Notes under the pieces: generated by a model
Told to the model about the DNA's origin: nothing
Database searches by the model: none
Seen by the model: only the letters and a program-made list of their open reading frames with translations
Made by a program: the position numbers and the translations under genes
NCBI RefSeq assembly: GCF_020883495.1
Contig: NZ_CP086610.1
Coordinates: 1,469,501 to 1,533,500 of the forward strand
Reading direction: 5' to 3'
DNA length: 64,000 bases
Source of the DNA: Shinella zoogloeoides
Lineage (GTDB): Bacteria > Pseudomonadota > Alphaproteobacteria > Rhizobiales > Rhizobiaceae
Part shown: one piece after another, positions 1-9,064 of the stretch
Layout: the number at the start of each line of letters is the position of its first letter
How positions within the stretch are numbered: the stretch's first letter is position 1

Positions 1-153
1 AAGACCGTCGCCGTCGCCGACATAACGGACCAAGCCGGAGAACTCGACTCCAACCTGCGAGGGGACAGGCGCCTCGCATGGATCTGCATGGGCCGGGACC
101 GCAAAGCAGGCCGTGACGAATGCGCCGGTGACAGCGATGAAGCGACCGCTCAC
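1..153 (-). CDS. Thermonuclease-family (SNase-like) secreted protein, 5' part only; runs off the left edge
   Basis: Only the first 51 codons are in the window. A GTG start at 153 overlaps the integrase stop codon (GTGA), so the two genes are probably translationally coupled. The peptide has a signal sequence (hydrophobic stretch, then PAHA before DPCEAP) followed by a segment ending FSGLVRYVGDGDG. The F-x-G-x-V-x-x-V-x-D-G-D pattern is the first strand and metal-binding start of staphylococcal-nuclease-fold proteins. Such secreted thermonuclease-like proteins are common on rhizobial plasmids and islands. The catalytic Arg/Glu part lies outside the window, so activity cannot be judged. It is most likely cargo of the integrated element whose integrase lies just upstream. 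Confidence 0.6.
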   Translation of the reverse strand, partial: MSGRFIAVTGAFVTACFAVPAHADPCEAPVPSQVGVEFSGLVRYVGDGDGL

Positions 154-1403
154 GCGGCCTTCTTCAAGGCGCTGCCGCCCTTCTTCTTCGCTAGCAGCGC
201 CCGGACGAACTTATCCCACTTGGCCATGCCGGCGCGCTTTTCGACCATGTAGTTCCAGCGATCGTAGTGCTTCGAACTGACGTCCTGAAGGGCGTGGTTC
301 TGAAGCCGATCGCGGATTTCCTTCGGCACACCAGCTTTTCCGGCGAGCGTCTTGAAAGTGCGCCGGAGATCGCGGTTCGTGACGTAGGGGATCACGCCGC
401 GATCGCGCTGACGCCACATGAACGAGTATAGAGTGCCATGGCTGACCGGCTTTGACTGGTCCGTGGCGGAGGGGAAGAACCATCCATATTCGTTGGGCTT
501 GATGGACTCGATCAGTTCGGCCGCGAGCGACGGGACCGGGACAGCGTGCGGCTGGAGGTTTTTGGTCTTCGACCAGTCGATGATCCGCTCTTTGGCGTCC
601 CACTGGTCGACATGGAAGCGAGCGATCTCCTCAACGCGCTGTCCGGTCAGCATGAGAAGCTGCACGGCGCGGAGGTAGGAGGGAGTGACTGGCACATCGG
701 GGCATTCGAGCCAACGATAGAGCTGCAGGAACTCGTCCTCATCCAGCCAGCGCGTGCCCTGGACCTTGGGCTCCGTCGGGATGCCGGTGGCCGGATTAAA
801 AGGGATGCGGAAGCGGCGAGCCGATTGCTGTCGATAGTCGTTGTCGGATTTCATACCCCAGCCAAAGGCCGCGTGGAGATACGACCGCACATGATCGGCC
901 ATCGACTTCGCGCCACGATCATAGATCGGACGGATTAGCTCGATGATCTCCTCGGCCTCGATCTCGCGGGCGAGGCGGTTTCGTCCGAGCGTATCGGCAA
1001 TCTTGTTCAGGCCTTTTTCCGTCTCCTTCCACGATGGCTTGCCGGCGGCCTTGAGCGACGCGACATAGCCCTCGAATAGGTCCGCGACCGTGCCAGGACG
1101 CGTATCCGTTGCGATCTTGATGCTTCGGCCCTTCTGGATCACATCCGCGAAGTCGCGCTTGAAGACCGCGCGCGCGTCAACGAGGGACATCGAGGGATAC
1201 GCACCGATCTTCTTCTTGGTGCGCTTGCCATCACGCCACTGCTGGGCCATCCAATCGGCGGTCACGCGCTTGGGCATTGGCTTGAGGACAAGGACGAGAC
1301 GGCCGGTGCCGCGTCCATCGCCGTCGGCGAGATTTTCTTGCTTCTGGCTCACCTCGACGCGCTTGAGCGCATGCCGGATGGCGGTGTCGGTCAGGCTGGG
1401 CAT
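150..1403 (-). CDS. P4-type tyrosine recombinase (integrase) of an element inserted in radC
   Basis: 417 aa. The N-terminus carries the DUF4102-like arm-binding domain (KRTKKKIGAYPSMSLVDAR, about residues 60-80). A core SAM-like domain follows, then the C-terminal catalytic domain. Visible catalytic features are Arg in LTGQRVEEI, Lys in SKTKN, the box III motif RDLRRT (the usual box III His is Arg here), His in LQNHA, and the nucleophile Tyr in KHYDRW. The ATG at 1403 is preferred because AGGAG lies 7 nt upstream; the frame stays open to 1424 without a better site. The gene lies next to truncated radC and is read away from it, and its stop overlaps the start of a thermonuclease-like gene. This is the usual place for an integrase at one end of an island. 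It looks intact. Confidence 0.9.
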   Translation of the reverse strand: MPSLTDTAIRHALKRVEVSQKQENLADGDGRGTGRLVLVLKPMPKRVTADWMAQQWRDGKRTKKKIGAYPSMSLVDARAVFKRDFADVIQKGRSIKIATDTRPGTVADLFEGYVASLKAAGKPSWKETEKGLNKIADTLGRNRLAREIEAEEIIELIRPIYDRGAKSMADHVRSYLHAAFGWGMKSDNDYRQQSARRFRIPFNPATGIPTEPKVQGTRWLDEDEFLQLYRWLECPDVPVTPSYLRAVQLLMLTGQRVEEIARFHVDQWDAKERIIDWSKTKNLQPHAVPVPSLAAELIESIKPNEYGWFFPSATDQSKPVSHGTLYSFMWRQRDRGVIPYVTNRDLRRTFKTLAGKAGVPKEIRDRLQNHALQDVSSKHYDRWNYMVEKRAGMAKWDKFVRALLAKKKGGSALKKAA

Positions 1404-1520
1404 CGCGATTCTCCTGTTCCGCAACTGGGATCGGTTCAGGAGAAACAGGGGTCGCTTGCTGGGAGCGGAGAGCCGTTTTCTACCCCTTAAACCGCCCCCA
1501 GTTTGCCAAAACCGTCCCCA

Positions 1521-2285
1521 CTACGCAATGCCAAAAATGCCCGAGTTTGCTAGTGTTTCAGCGTGCTTGTGCGTGCTCCAGCGTGATCTTATTGACCGAG
1601 TGGGATGGTTATGGACGAGGATGATGGCGGTGGAGGACAGTTCCAGCGCGCGGCGCACCACCTCGCGCGGATAGACCGGCGTGTGATCTACCGTGCCGCG
1701 GCCCTGCACCTCGTCGGCGATCAGCGCGTTGCGTTTGTCGAGGAAGAGAATGCGGAACTGCTCGCGCGGCTCGTGCGCCATCGCGGCATGGCAATACTGG
1801 ATGACGGAGGACCAGGAGGCGAGCACGGTCTTGTTGCGGATTTCGCTCTTCAGCGTGCGCTGGGCGACGGCGGAAATCAGCTTGAGATCGAGCGCCACGG
1901 CCTCGCCGATGCCCTTGACCTCCTGCAGCAAGGCGGGCGTTGCGCCGAAGACGCCGGAAAGCGTGCCGAATCGGTCGAGCAGGGCCTTTGCCACCGGCTT
2001 GGTGTCACGGCGCGGAATGAGACGGAAGAGCAGGAGTTCGAGGATTTCGTAGTCGGCAAGCGCCGTGTCGCCATTGTCGCGGAAGCGGGCACGCAGACGG
2101 TCGCGGTGGCCGTGATAGTGCTTGTCTTCGGCTTGCGGCACGGCCTTTGCGGGCGTGGCACGGGCCGGGCGCTCGAAGAAATGGCCGCGTTCGTCGGCGC
2201 CATCGAAGAGATCGTCCGCGGGCGGCACGGCGTCCTCCACCTCGGAGGGGGAAGGAATGCCGGTGCGTCCGCGCGATCCTGTCAT
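1521..2285 (-). pseudogene. radC: RadC-family (JAMM/MPN) protein, 3' end replaced by integrated element
   Basis: 254 codons. The N-terminal helix-hairpin-helix-like region ([19 protein letters not shown]) and most of the MPN domain ([39 protein letters not shown]) are normal for RadC. The reading matches the family up to the JAMM His pair in VHNHP near residue 228. It then switches to an unrelated 26-residue tail ([15 protein letters not shown]...). RadC proteins normally continue PSGDPTPSxxD, which supplies the Ser and Asp of the metal site, then about 30 more residues. The break is at about 1602. The integrase immediately beyond makes site-specific insertion the simple explanation. The gene is last in the phaC-sfsA-map-radC row, and its ATG is 7 bp after the map stop. 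Metal-site function is probably lost; the left remnant of radC would be outside the window. Confidence 0.85.
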
Positions 2286-2292
2286 GGGCGGC

Positions 2293-3120
2293 CTATGCGG
2301 GAAGGCCGGGGCGGTCGAGGCCGCCGGGCGACAGGGTGAAGATTTCGCAGCCATCGGCCGTGACGCCGACGGTGTGCTCGTACTGGGCGGAAAGCGAGCG
2401 GTCGCGCGTGACCGCCGTCCAGCCATCGGAAAGCACCTTCACATGCGGGCGGCCGAGATTGATCATCGGTTCGATGGTGAAGATCATACCTTCCTTCATT
2501 TCCGGCCCTTCATTGGCGCGGCCGTAATGCAGGATGTTCGGCGCGTCGTGGAAGAGGCGGCCGACGCCGTGGCCGCAGAAGTCGCGCACCACCGAGCAGC
2601 GCTCGGCTTCGGCATAGGTCTGGATGGCTTCGCCGATAGCGCCGGTGCGGGCGCCGGGCCGGACGGCCTTGATGCCGCGCATCAGGCATTCATGGGTGAC
2701 TTCCAGCAGGCGCTCGGCGGCGCGCTTGATCTCGCCCACCGGATACATGCGGCTCGAATCGCCGTGCCAGCCTTCGAGAATGAAAGTGACGTCGATATTG
2801 ACGACATCGCCCTCGCGCAGCGGCTTGTCGTTGGGGATGCCGTGGCAGACGACGTGGTTGATCGAGGTGCAGCTCGATTTGGTGTAGCCGCGATAGTTCA
2901 GCGTCGCGGGCAGCGCGCCGTGATCCATGCCGAATTCGAAGACGAAGCGGTCGATGACATCGGTGGCGACGCCCGGCTTGACCAGCGGGTAAAGCTCATC
3001 GAGGCAGCGGGCCGTGAGCTGACAGGCCTTGCGCATGCCGGCAAAGGCGTCCGCGTCGTAGAGGCGGATCACGCCCGTATTCTTCAGCGGCGCGGAAGTC
3101 GCGTCGATATAGGTCACCAT
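2293..3120 (-). CDS. map: Type I methionine aminopeptidase
   Basis: 275 aa, the usual length for the rhizobial enzyme. It removes the initiator Met from new proteins in the cytoplasm. The five metal ligands are visible: Asp in VNIDVTF, Asp in [11 protein letters not shown], His in FCGHGVG, Glu in FTIEPM and Glu in QYEHTVGVT. The substrate-site His is in [11 protein letters not shown]. The ATG at 3120 is chosen because the protein aligns from [16 protein letters not shown]; the open frame runs upstream into sfsA without a likely start. sfsA lies 31 bp upstream and radC 7 bp downstream on the same strand, so all three are probably one transcript. Confidence 0.96.
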   Translation of the reverse strand: MVTYIDATSAPLKNTGVIRLYDADAFAGMRKACQLTARCLDELYPLVKPGVATDVIDRFVFEFGMDHGALPATLNYRGYTKSSCTSINHVVCHGIPNDKPLREGDVVNIDVTFILEGWHGDSSRMYPVGEIKRAAERLLEVTHECLMRGIKAVRPGARTGAIGEAIQTYAEAERCSVVRDFCGHGVGRLFHDAPNILHYGRANEGPEMKEGMIFTIEPMINLGRPHVKVLSDGWTAVTRDRSLSAQYEHTVGVTADGCEIFTLSPGGLDRPGLPA

Positions 3121-3151
3121 GGTCGAACTTTCACTCGTCTTTGAGAGACCG

Positions 3152-3871
3152 TCATAAATCAGCGACACCGGGTTCGTCCATGGCGATCGACGCCACGGGG
3201 CGGATTTGCTCGGATGAAACGGCGCATTTGACCGCATAGGCCTCGACGCCGCGCGACAGCGCGCGCCGGAAGCCGCTGGCATAGGTGGGGTCGAGGTCGG
3301 CGCAGATGCGGAAGGTCTCGCAGTCCTCGCGCTGGATGAGATAGAGCATGACGGCGCGGAAGCCGGCCTGCGCCATGTCGCCCAGTTCCTCAAGGTGCTT
3401 TGCGCCGCGCTCTGTCACCGTATCCGGGAATTCGGCAAGGCCGGGCGTGCGGCGGAAATGCACGTTCTTTACCTCGACATAGGCCTGCGGGCGGGTATCG
3501 CCGGACAGGAGGATATCGATGCGGGAATTGCGGCCATATTTCTTCTCCCGTTCCAACAGCGGATAGGTGCCGAGATCGGAAACGAGGCCGCCAAGGATCG
3601 CTTCTTCCGCGAGGCGATTCGGCAGGCCCGTATTGATGCCGACGACGGTGTCGTCCGCTTCCACCAGCTCCAGGCGATGGCGGTGCTTGCGCGTCGGGCT
3701 GTCGCTTTGCGACATCCAGATGCGCGAGCCGGGCGCGGTGAGGCCGCGCATGGAGCCGGTATTGGGACAGGAGCCGGTGATCGCCGTCCCGTCGTCGAGG
3801 ATGGCGTCGAAGAGGAAGCGCTTGTAGCGCTGCACGAGCGTGCCGGAAACCAGCGGCGGATCGAACTTCAT
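3152..3871 (-). CDS. sfsA: SfsA family protein (sugar fermentation stimulation homologue, nuclease-like)
   Basis: 239 aa, full length. The N-terminal OB-like half ([33 protein letters not shown]) and the C-terminal restriction-endonuclease-like half ([22 protein letters not shown]) are the family hallmarks. The D-x-L and E-V-K residues form a PD-(D/E)xK-type site. In E. coli SfsA was first linked to maltose gene expression and DNA binding; the nuclease activity is inferred from the fold. The gene lies 6 bp downstream of the phaC... order is reversed on this strand, so sfsA begins 7 bp before the phaC stop on the map and is followed by map and radC. The map-radC neighbourhood is common in Rhizobiaceae. 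Confidence 0.93.
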   Translation of the reverse strand: MKFDPPLVSGTLVQRYKRFLFDAILDDGTAITGSCPNTGSMRGLTAPGSRIWMSQSDSPTRKHRHRLELVEADDTVVGINTGLPNRLAEEAILGGLVSDLGTYPLLEREKKYGRNSRIDILLSGDTRPQAYVEVKNVHFRRTPGLAEFPDTVTERGAKHLEELGDMAQAGFRAVMLYLIQREDCETFRICADLDPTYASGFRRALSRGVEAYAVKCAVSSEQIRPVASIAMDEPGVADL

Positions 3872-3877
3872 GAGGCG

Positions 3878-5734
3878 TCAGGCACGCACGCGGACATAGG
3901 AACCGGGGGCTTCCTCGATGGAGTTCATCTTGCCGCCTGTCTTGCGGGCCGGCACCATGCGGTCGTCCTCGGCCTTGATCCATTCGTGCCAGTGCGGCCA
4001 CCAGGAGCCGGGCGTTTCCTCCGCCTTCTTCACCCAGTCCTCGAATTCGCCCTTCACCGGGCCGCCGGTCCAGTACTGGTACTTCATCTTGTCGGGCGGA
4101 TTGACGACGCCGGCGATGTGGCCGGAGCCGGCCATGACATAGGTGACCTTGCCGCCGAAGGACTTGCTGCCGACGAAGACCGATTTCGCCGGTGCGATAT
4201 GGTCCTCCTTGGTGGCGAGATTGTAGATCGGGATCTTGACGTCCTTCAGCGAAAGTTTCTTGCCGGCCAGCATCATCTCGCCCTTGGAGAGAGTGTTGTT
4301 GAGATAACAATTTCTCAGGTAAAACGAATGGTTGGCGGCGGGCATTCGCGTGGAATCTGAATTCCAGTAGAGAAGGTCGAAGGGCATCGGCTCCTGGCCC
4401 TTCAGGTAGTTGTTGACGAAATAGGGCCAGATCAGCTCGGAGGCGCGCAGCATGTTGAAGGCGGTCGCCATCTTGGAGCCGTCGAGATAGCCCGTCGCCT
4501 TCATGCCGCGCTCGATGACGCCGATCTGGTCCTCGTCGGCAAAGACCTTGAGGTCGCCCGCATGGGTGAAATCAACCTGCGTGGTGAAGAGCGTGGCGCT
4601 GCGGATGCGTTTGTCGCCCTCCTGTCCGTGCAGGGCGAGCGTGGCGGACAGCAACGTGCCGCCGACGCAATAGCCGATAGCGTTCACCTCTTCCTCGCCG
4701 GTCGCCTGCTTGATCGTGTCGAGCGCGAAGCCGACGCCCTCGCGGGCATAGGATTCCCAATCCTTGTCCGCGTGCCGCTCGTCCGGATTCACCCAGGAGA
4801 TGACGAAGACCGTATGGCCCTGGTCGACGGCCCATTTGATGAAGGATTTGGCGGGGTTGAGATCGAGGATGTAGAACTTGTTGATCCACGGCGGGCAGAT
4901 GAGGAGAGGGCGCTTCAGCACCTTTTCCGTCGTCGCATCGTACTGGATCACCTGGCAGACGTCGCTCTGCGCCAGCACCTTGCCGGGCGTCATCGCCATG
5001 TTCTCGCCGATGGCGAACTTGCTGGTGTCCGTCTGGCGCATCTTGAGGTCGCCCTTGCCGGCGGCGATGTCCTCGGCGAGCATCTTCATGCCGCGCACGA
5101 GGTTCTCGCCGTTCGAGGCGACCGTCTCGCGATAGAGCTGCGGATTGGTGGTGATGAAGTTGGTCGGCGAGATCGCGCTGGCAATCTGCTTCACATAGAA
5201 GCCTGCCTTGTGGCGGGTGTGCTCGTCAATCCCGTCGGCATCGGCCACCAGCTTTTCCGCCCAGTCGGAGGTCACGAAATAGGCTTGCCGCAGGAAATCG
5301 AAGAACGGGTTCTTCACCCAGTCCTCGTCGGCAAAACGCTTGTCTTTGGCGTGCGGATCGGGCGTCTGGTCCGTCTCCTGGCCGCCGAGCTTGCTCAGCG
5401 TGCGCGACCAGATGTTGAAATAGCTGCCGAGCAGCATGGTCTGCGCCTCCAGCGTGCGGCGCGGGTCGGCCAGCCAGTATTCCGAGACTTTGGAGAGCGT
5501 CTTGACCATGTCGACCACCGGCTCGGCGACGGTATCGACCTTCTCGCCGCTTTCGCGGGGGGCGAGCCATGCGGAGGCGGCCTTGCCGAGCTGTTCGACG
5601 GTGCGGGCGAAATTGACCGTCAGCGCCTCGGGATCCTTGACGATATAGGGTTCGATGGCGGCGGGATCGAAGGGCTGAAAACCGGGCTTGTCCCCGGCTG
5701 CAACGCGTTCCTTCGCCTTGCGTTCCTCGGACAT
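3878..5734 (-). CDS. phaC: Class I poly(3-hydroxyalkanoate) synthase
   Basis: 618 aa, normal for a class I PhaC. The enzyme polymerises (R)-3-hydroxyacyl-CoA at the surface of PHB granules. The catalytic Cys is in the lipase-like box GYCVGG at about residue 356. The Asp in ATKEDHIAP and His in GSGHIAGVVNPP complete the triad. The N-terminal PhaC_N region (KNPFFDFLRQAYFV) and the ICPPWINKFYILDL segment are also typical. No phaAB lies nearby; in rhizobia phaAB is usually at another locus. The upstream 125 bp (5735-5859) separates it from a divergent lipoprotein gene and should hold both promoters. Confidence 0.97.
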   Translation of the reverse strand: MSEERKAKERVAAGDKPGFQPFDPAAIEPYIVKDPEALTVNFARTVEQLGKAASAWLAPRESGEKVDTVAEPVVDMVKTLSKVSEYWLADPRRTLEAQTMLLGSYFNIWSRTLSKLGGQETDQTPDPHAKDKRFADEDWVKNPFFDFLRQAYFVTSDWAEKLVADADGIDEHTRHKAGFYVKQIASAISPTNFITTNPQLYRETVASNGENLVRGMKMLAEDIAAGKGDLKMRQTDTSKFAIGENMAMTPGKVLAQSDVCQVIQYDATTEKVLKRPLLICPPWINKFYILDLNPAKSFIKWAVDQGHTVFVISWVNPDERHADKDWESYAREGVGFALDTIKQATGEEEVNAIGYCVGGTLLSATLALHGQEGDKRIRSATLFTTQVDFTHAGDLKVFADEDQIGVIERGMKATGYLDGSKMATAFNMLRASELIWPYFVNNYLKGQEPMPFDLLYWNSDSTRMPAANHSFYLRNCYLNNTLSKGEMMLAGKKLSLKDVKIPIYNLATKEDHIAPAKSVFVGSKSFGGKVTYVMAGSGHIAGVVNPPDKMKYQYWTGGPVKGEFEDWVKKAEETPGSWWPHWHEWIKAEDDRMVPARKTGGKMNSIEEAPGSYVRVRA

Positions 5735-5859
5735 CGTTCCCTCCCGATTTTATTGTTACGTTTGTATTTTTACATTCTGTTCGAAACAGATTACAAGGGC
5801 CTGACAGCCTTTCGCCGCAATATCCGGAACCAGTGGTTTCGACAGGAGCATACTGCCAC

Positions 5860-6198
5860 ATGGCGTTCGAAATCAGGCGCTTGAGCGCCGTTCTTCTCAT
5901 GGCCGCAACGTCCGCGGCCCTCGTCTCCTGCGCGTCCACCGAGGCGCCTGCCACGGTCAATGCCGGCGCCAACCGCGCGGCCGTCTATCCCGACATCACA
6001 GCGATCGTCAGCGCCGAGACGCAGCAGATGAGCGACCAGGAAGCAGCCGACTACAGCGCACGCCTTTCGGCGCTTGCAAGCCGCCGCAAGTCCGGTACCA
6101 TTTCCGACGTGGAATACCGTCGTCAGCTCGCAGAACTGCAGGCCTTGCGCGACAACCACGGCAAGGCAACGCTTTCTGAAATCGAAGGCGCGAAATAG
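5860..6198 (+). CDS. Small putative lipoprotein of unknown function
   Basis: 112 aa. It starts MAFEIRRLSAVLLM, with a hydrophobic stretch ending in LVSC-AS, an acceptable lipobox with Cys near residue 25. The rest is hydrophilic and probably helical (SARLSALASRRKSG, YRRQLAELQALRDNH). The ATG at 5860 is preferred over the in-frame GTG at 5833 because GACAGGAG sits 11-12 nt upstream and because the signal sequence then begins properly. It is divergent from phaC. I do not recognise a named family; a SHOCT-like or other short helical envelope lipoprotein is possible. Confidence 0.75.
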   Translation: MAFEIRRLSAVLLMAATSAALVSCASTEAPATVNAGANRAAVYPDITAIVSAETQQMSDQEAADYSARLSALASRRKSGTISDVEYRRQLAELQALRDNHGKATLSEIEGAK

Positions 6199-6310
6199 CG
6201 CTTGCGTTTCTTGCCGTTTGGCAGCAAAGCGGAAGACGGCCATTTGGCCGCCGGCGCGGGCGGAGCGCCTTCATTTTGAACGCTTTCGCCCCTATCCGGT
6301 CATTTGAATC

Positions 6311-6355
6311 GCGCGGAGTTTCGTCGTCCGGCCGGACTGCCGGAGGGCTCCGCGC
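6311..6355 (+). promoter_or_regulatory. Stem-loop in the leader of the aminotransferase gene
   Basis: An 8-bp perfect inverted repeat (GCGCGGAG at 6311-6318, CTCCGCGC at 6348-6355) encloses a GC-rich loop that itself has CCGGCCGG-type self-complementarity. It ends 15 bases before the ATG at 6371. It could be an attenuation or RBS-masking hairpin or a chance GC-rich structure; no T-run follows. Confidence 0.3.
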
Positions 6356-6370
6356 CCAACGGGGTTAGAG

Positions 6371-7588
6371 ATGGAAGAGTTTCACAAGGTCCGGCGTCTG
6401 CCGCCGTATGTTTTCGAACAGGTCAACCGTTTGAAAGCAAGCGCGCGAGCGGGTGGCGCCGATATCATCGACCTTGGCATGGGCAACCCCGACCTCCCGA
6501 CGCCCAAGGCTATCGTCGACAAGCTCTGCGAAGTGGTTCAGGACCCGCGCACGCACCGTTACTCCTCCTCCAAGGGCATTCCCGGCCTTCGCCGCGCGCA
6601 GGCCGCCTACTACGCGCGCCGCTTCGGCGTGAAGCTGAACCCGGAGACGCAGGTCGTCGCGACCCTCGGCTCCAAGGAAGGCTTCGCCAACATGGCGCAG
6701 GCCATCACCGCGCCAGGTGACGTCATCCTCTGCCCGAACCCGACCTATCCGATCCACGCCTTCGGCTTCCTGATGACCGGCGGCGTGATCCGCTCCATTT
6801 CGGTCGAGCCGGACGAGACCTTCTTCCCGCCGCTCGAGCGCGCCGTGCGCCACTCGATCCCCAAGCCGCTGGCGCTGATCCTGAACTATCCATCGAACCC
6901 GACGGCGCAGGTCGCCACGCTCGATTTCTACAAGGACGTCATCGCCTTTGCGAAGAAGCACGACATCATCGTGCTGTCCGACCTTGCCTATTCGGAAATC
7001 TATTTCGACGACACGCCGCCGCCGTCGGTGCTGGAAGTTCCCGGCGCCATGGACGTCACGGTGGAGTTCACCTCCATGTCGAAGACCTTCTCCATGCCCG
7101 GCTGGCGCATGGGCTTTGCCGTCGGCAACGAGCGCCTGATCGCCGCGCTGACGCGCGTGAAGTCCTATCTCGACTACGGCGCCTTCACGCCGATCCAGGT
7201 GGCCGCGACCCATGCGCTGAACGGCGACGGCTCCGACATTGCCGAAGTGCGCAATGTCTACAAGCGCCGCCGCGACGTGATGGTCGAGACCTTCGGCAAG
7301 GCCGGCTTCGAGGTTCCGCCGCCGGCCGCGACCATGTTCGCCTGGGCAAAAATCCCGGAAAAGTTCCGTCATCTCGGCTCGCTGGAATTCTCCAAGCTGC
7401 TCGTCGAGAAGGCAGACGTCGCCGTCGCCCCGGGCGTCGGCTTCGGGGAACTGGGCGATGATTACGTCCGCCTCGCGCTGGTCGAGAACGAGCACCGCAT
7501 CCGCCAGGCTGCGCGCAATATCAAGAAGTTCCTTTCCACGGCCGACGAGACGATGCACAACGTCATCTCGCTGAACGCCCATCGCTAA
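6371..7588 (+). CDS. alaC: PLP-dependent class I/II aminotransferase, alanine-synthesising (AlaC-like)
   Basis: 405 aa, a fold-type I aminotransferase. The PLP Lys is K238 in SMSKTFSMPGWRMGF. Other hallmarks are NYPSNPTAQ (Asn), LSDLAYSEI (Asp and Tyr) and the C-terminal Arg region DDYVRLALVENEHRIRQA. Close rhizobial relatives are called alanine aminotransferase or, less reliably, LL-diaminopimelate aminotransferase. The placement 60 bp before homoserine dehydrogenase fits amino-acid biosynthesis, and the AlaC-type reaction (glutamate + pyruvate to alanine + 2-oxoglutarate) is the safer call. A strong terminator follows the stop codon, so read-through into hom may be limited. Confidence 0.82.
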   Translation: MEEFHKVRRLPPYVFEQVNRLKASARAGGADIIDLGMGNPDLPTPKAIVDKLCEVVQDPRTHRYSSSKGIPGLRRAQAAYYARRFGVKLNPETQVVATLGSKEGFANMAQAITAPGDVILCPNPTYPIHAFGFLMTGGVIRSISVEPDETFFPPLERAVRHSIPKPLALILNYPSNPTAQVATLDFYKDVIAFAKKHDIIVLSDLAYSEIYFDDTPPPSVLEVPGAMDVTVEFTSMSKTFSMPGWRMGFAVGNERLIAALTRVKSYLDYGAFTPIQVAATHALNGDGSDIAEVRNVYKRRRDVMVETFGKAGFEVPPPAATMFAWAKIPEKFRHLGSLEFSKLLVEKADVAVAPGVGFGELGDDYVRLALVENEHRIRQAARNIKKFLSTADETMHNVISLNAHR

Positions 7589-7596
7589 TCAAATCC

Positions 7597-7625
7597 GCCC
7601 TCCGCGTTTCCTGCGGAGGGCTTTT
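7597..7625 (+). terminator. Rho-independent terminator after the aminotransferase gene
   Basis: Perfect 9-bp stem (GCCCTCCGC / GCGGAGGGC) with a 7-nt loop, followed by TTTT. It lies between the aminotransferase stop and the hom start. Confidence 0.85.
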
Positions 7626-7648
7626 CCAAAAACGCATAGGACATGACC

Positions 7649-8971
7649 ATGGCTGATGCCCTGAAGATCGGCATTGCAGGCTTGGGGACCGTTGGTGCCT
7701 CGCTCGCGAAGATTCTCGTCGAACGCAGGGACATGCTTCAGACGACGTGTGGCCGGCCGATCGAGATCGTCGCCGTCACGGCGCGCACGAAGGGCCGTGA
7801 CCGCGGCGTCGACCTGTCTTCCGCCGAATGGTTCGACGATGCGGTTTCGCTCGCCGGAAAAGCGAAGATCGACGTCTTCGTGGAACTGATGGGCGGGGCA
7901 GGCGATCCGGCCTATGCCGCCGTCAAGGCGGCGCTGTCGCGCGGCGTCCATGTCGTGACGGCCAACAAGGCGCTGCTTGCCGCCCACGGCGTCGAGCTTG
8001 CCGGCATTGCCGAAAAGCACGGCTGCATCCTCAACTACGAGGCGGCGGTCGCCGGCGGTATCCCGGTCATCAAGGCGCTGCGTGAATCCCTGACGGGCAA
8101 CACGATTTCCCGCGTCTACGGCATCATGAACGGCACCTGCAACTACATCCTGACCAAGATGGAGAAGGAGGGCCTGTCCTTCGAGGCCTGCCTGAAGGAA
8201 GCCCAGCGCCTCGGTTATGCCGAAGCCGACCCGGCCTTCGACATCGAGGGCAACGACACAGCGCACAAGCTGTCGATCCTGACCACGCTCGCCTTCGGCA
8301 CGAAGATCGCGGCCGACGACATCTATCTCGAAGGCATCACCAATATCTCCATCGACGATATCCGCGCCGCCGCCGATCTCGGCTACCGCATCAAGCTGCT
8401 GGGCGTCGCGCAGAAGACCGATACGGGCGTCGAACAGCGCGTGCATCCGACCATGGTGCCGCTCGATAGCGTCATCGCGCAGGTGGATGGCGTGACGAAT
8501 GCTGTCGCCATCGAATCGGACATTCTCGGCGAATTGCTGATGGTCGGCCCCGGCGCGGGCGGCAATGCCACGGCCTCGGCCGTGCTCGGTGATATCGCGG
8601 ATATCGCCAAGAGCCGCCCCGGCGCGCAGACCGTTCCGGTGCTCGGCCGTCCGGCCGCGGCACTCGTGCCCTACAAGCGCGCGCAGATCCGCAAGCACCA
8701 CGGCGGCTATTTCATCCGCCTCTCGGTGGAAGACCGCACGGGCGTCTTCGCCAGCATCGCCAAGCATATGGCGGAGAACGGCATTTCGCTGGAATCCATC
8801 GTGCAGCGCGCGCAGTCCACGGCCGAATCGACCGACCCGAAGACGATCATTCTCGTCACGCATGCGACCATGGAGGATTCCGTCCGCAAGGCGGTCGCCT
8901 CCATCAAGAGCGACGGCTATCTCGTCGGCGAACCGCAGGTGATCCGCATCGAGCGGCCGAAGACGGCTTGA
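7649..8971 (+). CDS. hom: Homoserine dehydrogenase
   Basis: 440 aa. It reduces aspartate semialdehyde to homoserine with NAD(P)H, the branch point to threonine, isoleucine and methionine. The N-terminal Rossmann motif is GIAGLGTVGASLAKIL. The catalytic-domain signature lies in YAEADPAFDIEGNDTAHKL, including the substrate-binding Asp and Lys. A C-terminal ACT domain starts near residue 350 (YFIRLSVEDRTGVFASIAKHM) and probably gives threonine feedback control. Two ATGs are possible (7643 and 7649); 7649 is chosen because AGGA lies 7 nt upstream of it but only 1 nt from the first. Confidence 0.96.
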   Translation: MADALKIGIAGLGTVGASLAKILVERRDMLQTTCGRPIEIVAVTARTKGRDRGVDLSSAEWFDDAVSLAGKAKIDVFVELMGGAGDPAYAAVKAALSRGVHVVTANKALLAAHGVELAGIAEKHGCILNYEAAVAGGIPVIKALRESLTGNTISRVYGIMNGTCNYILTKMEKEGLSFEACLKEAQRLGYAEADPAFDIEGNDTAHKLSILTTLAFGTKIAADDIYLEGITNISIDDIRAAADLGYRIKLLGVAQKTDTGVEQRVHPTMVPLDSVIAQVDGVTNAVAIESDILGELLMVGPGAGGNATASAVLGDIADIAKSRPGAQTVPVLGRPAAALVPYKRAQIRKHHGGYFIRLSVEDRTGVFASIAKHMAENGISLESIVQRAQSTAESTDPKTIILVTHATMEDSVRKAVASIKSDGYLVGEPQVIRIERPKTA

Positions 8972-8995
8972 TTCTCGCTTGCCATCGCAAACTAT

Positions 8996-9043
8996 CCAGT
9001 GCCCGCCTCCGCCCTTGCGCCGGAGCGCGGGCACTGGTTTTTT
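8996..9043 (+). terminator. Rho-independent terminator after hom
   Basis: An 11-bp perfect outer stem (CCAGTGCCCGC / GCGGGCACTGG) with a nested inner stem (CTCCG / CGGAG), followed by six T residues. It ends 21 bases before the recJ start. Confidence 0.9.
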
Positions 9044-9064
9044 AGGCCAAGCAGGAATGTCGCC

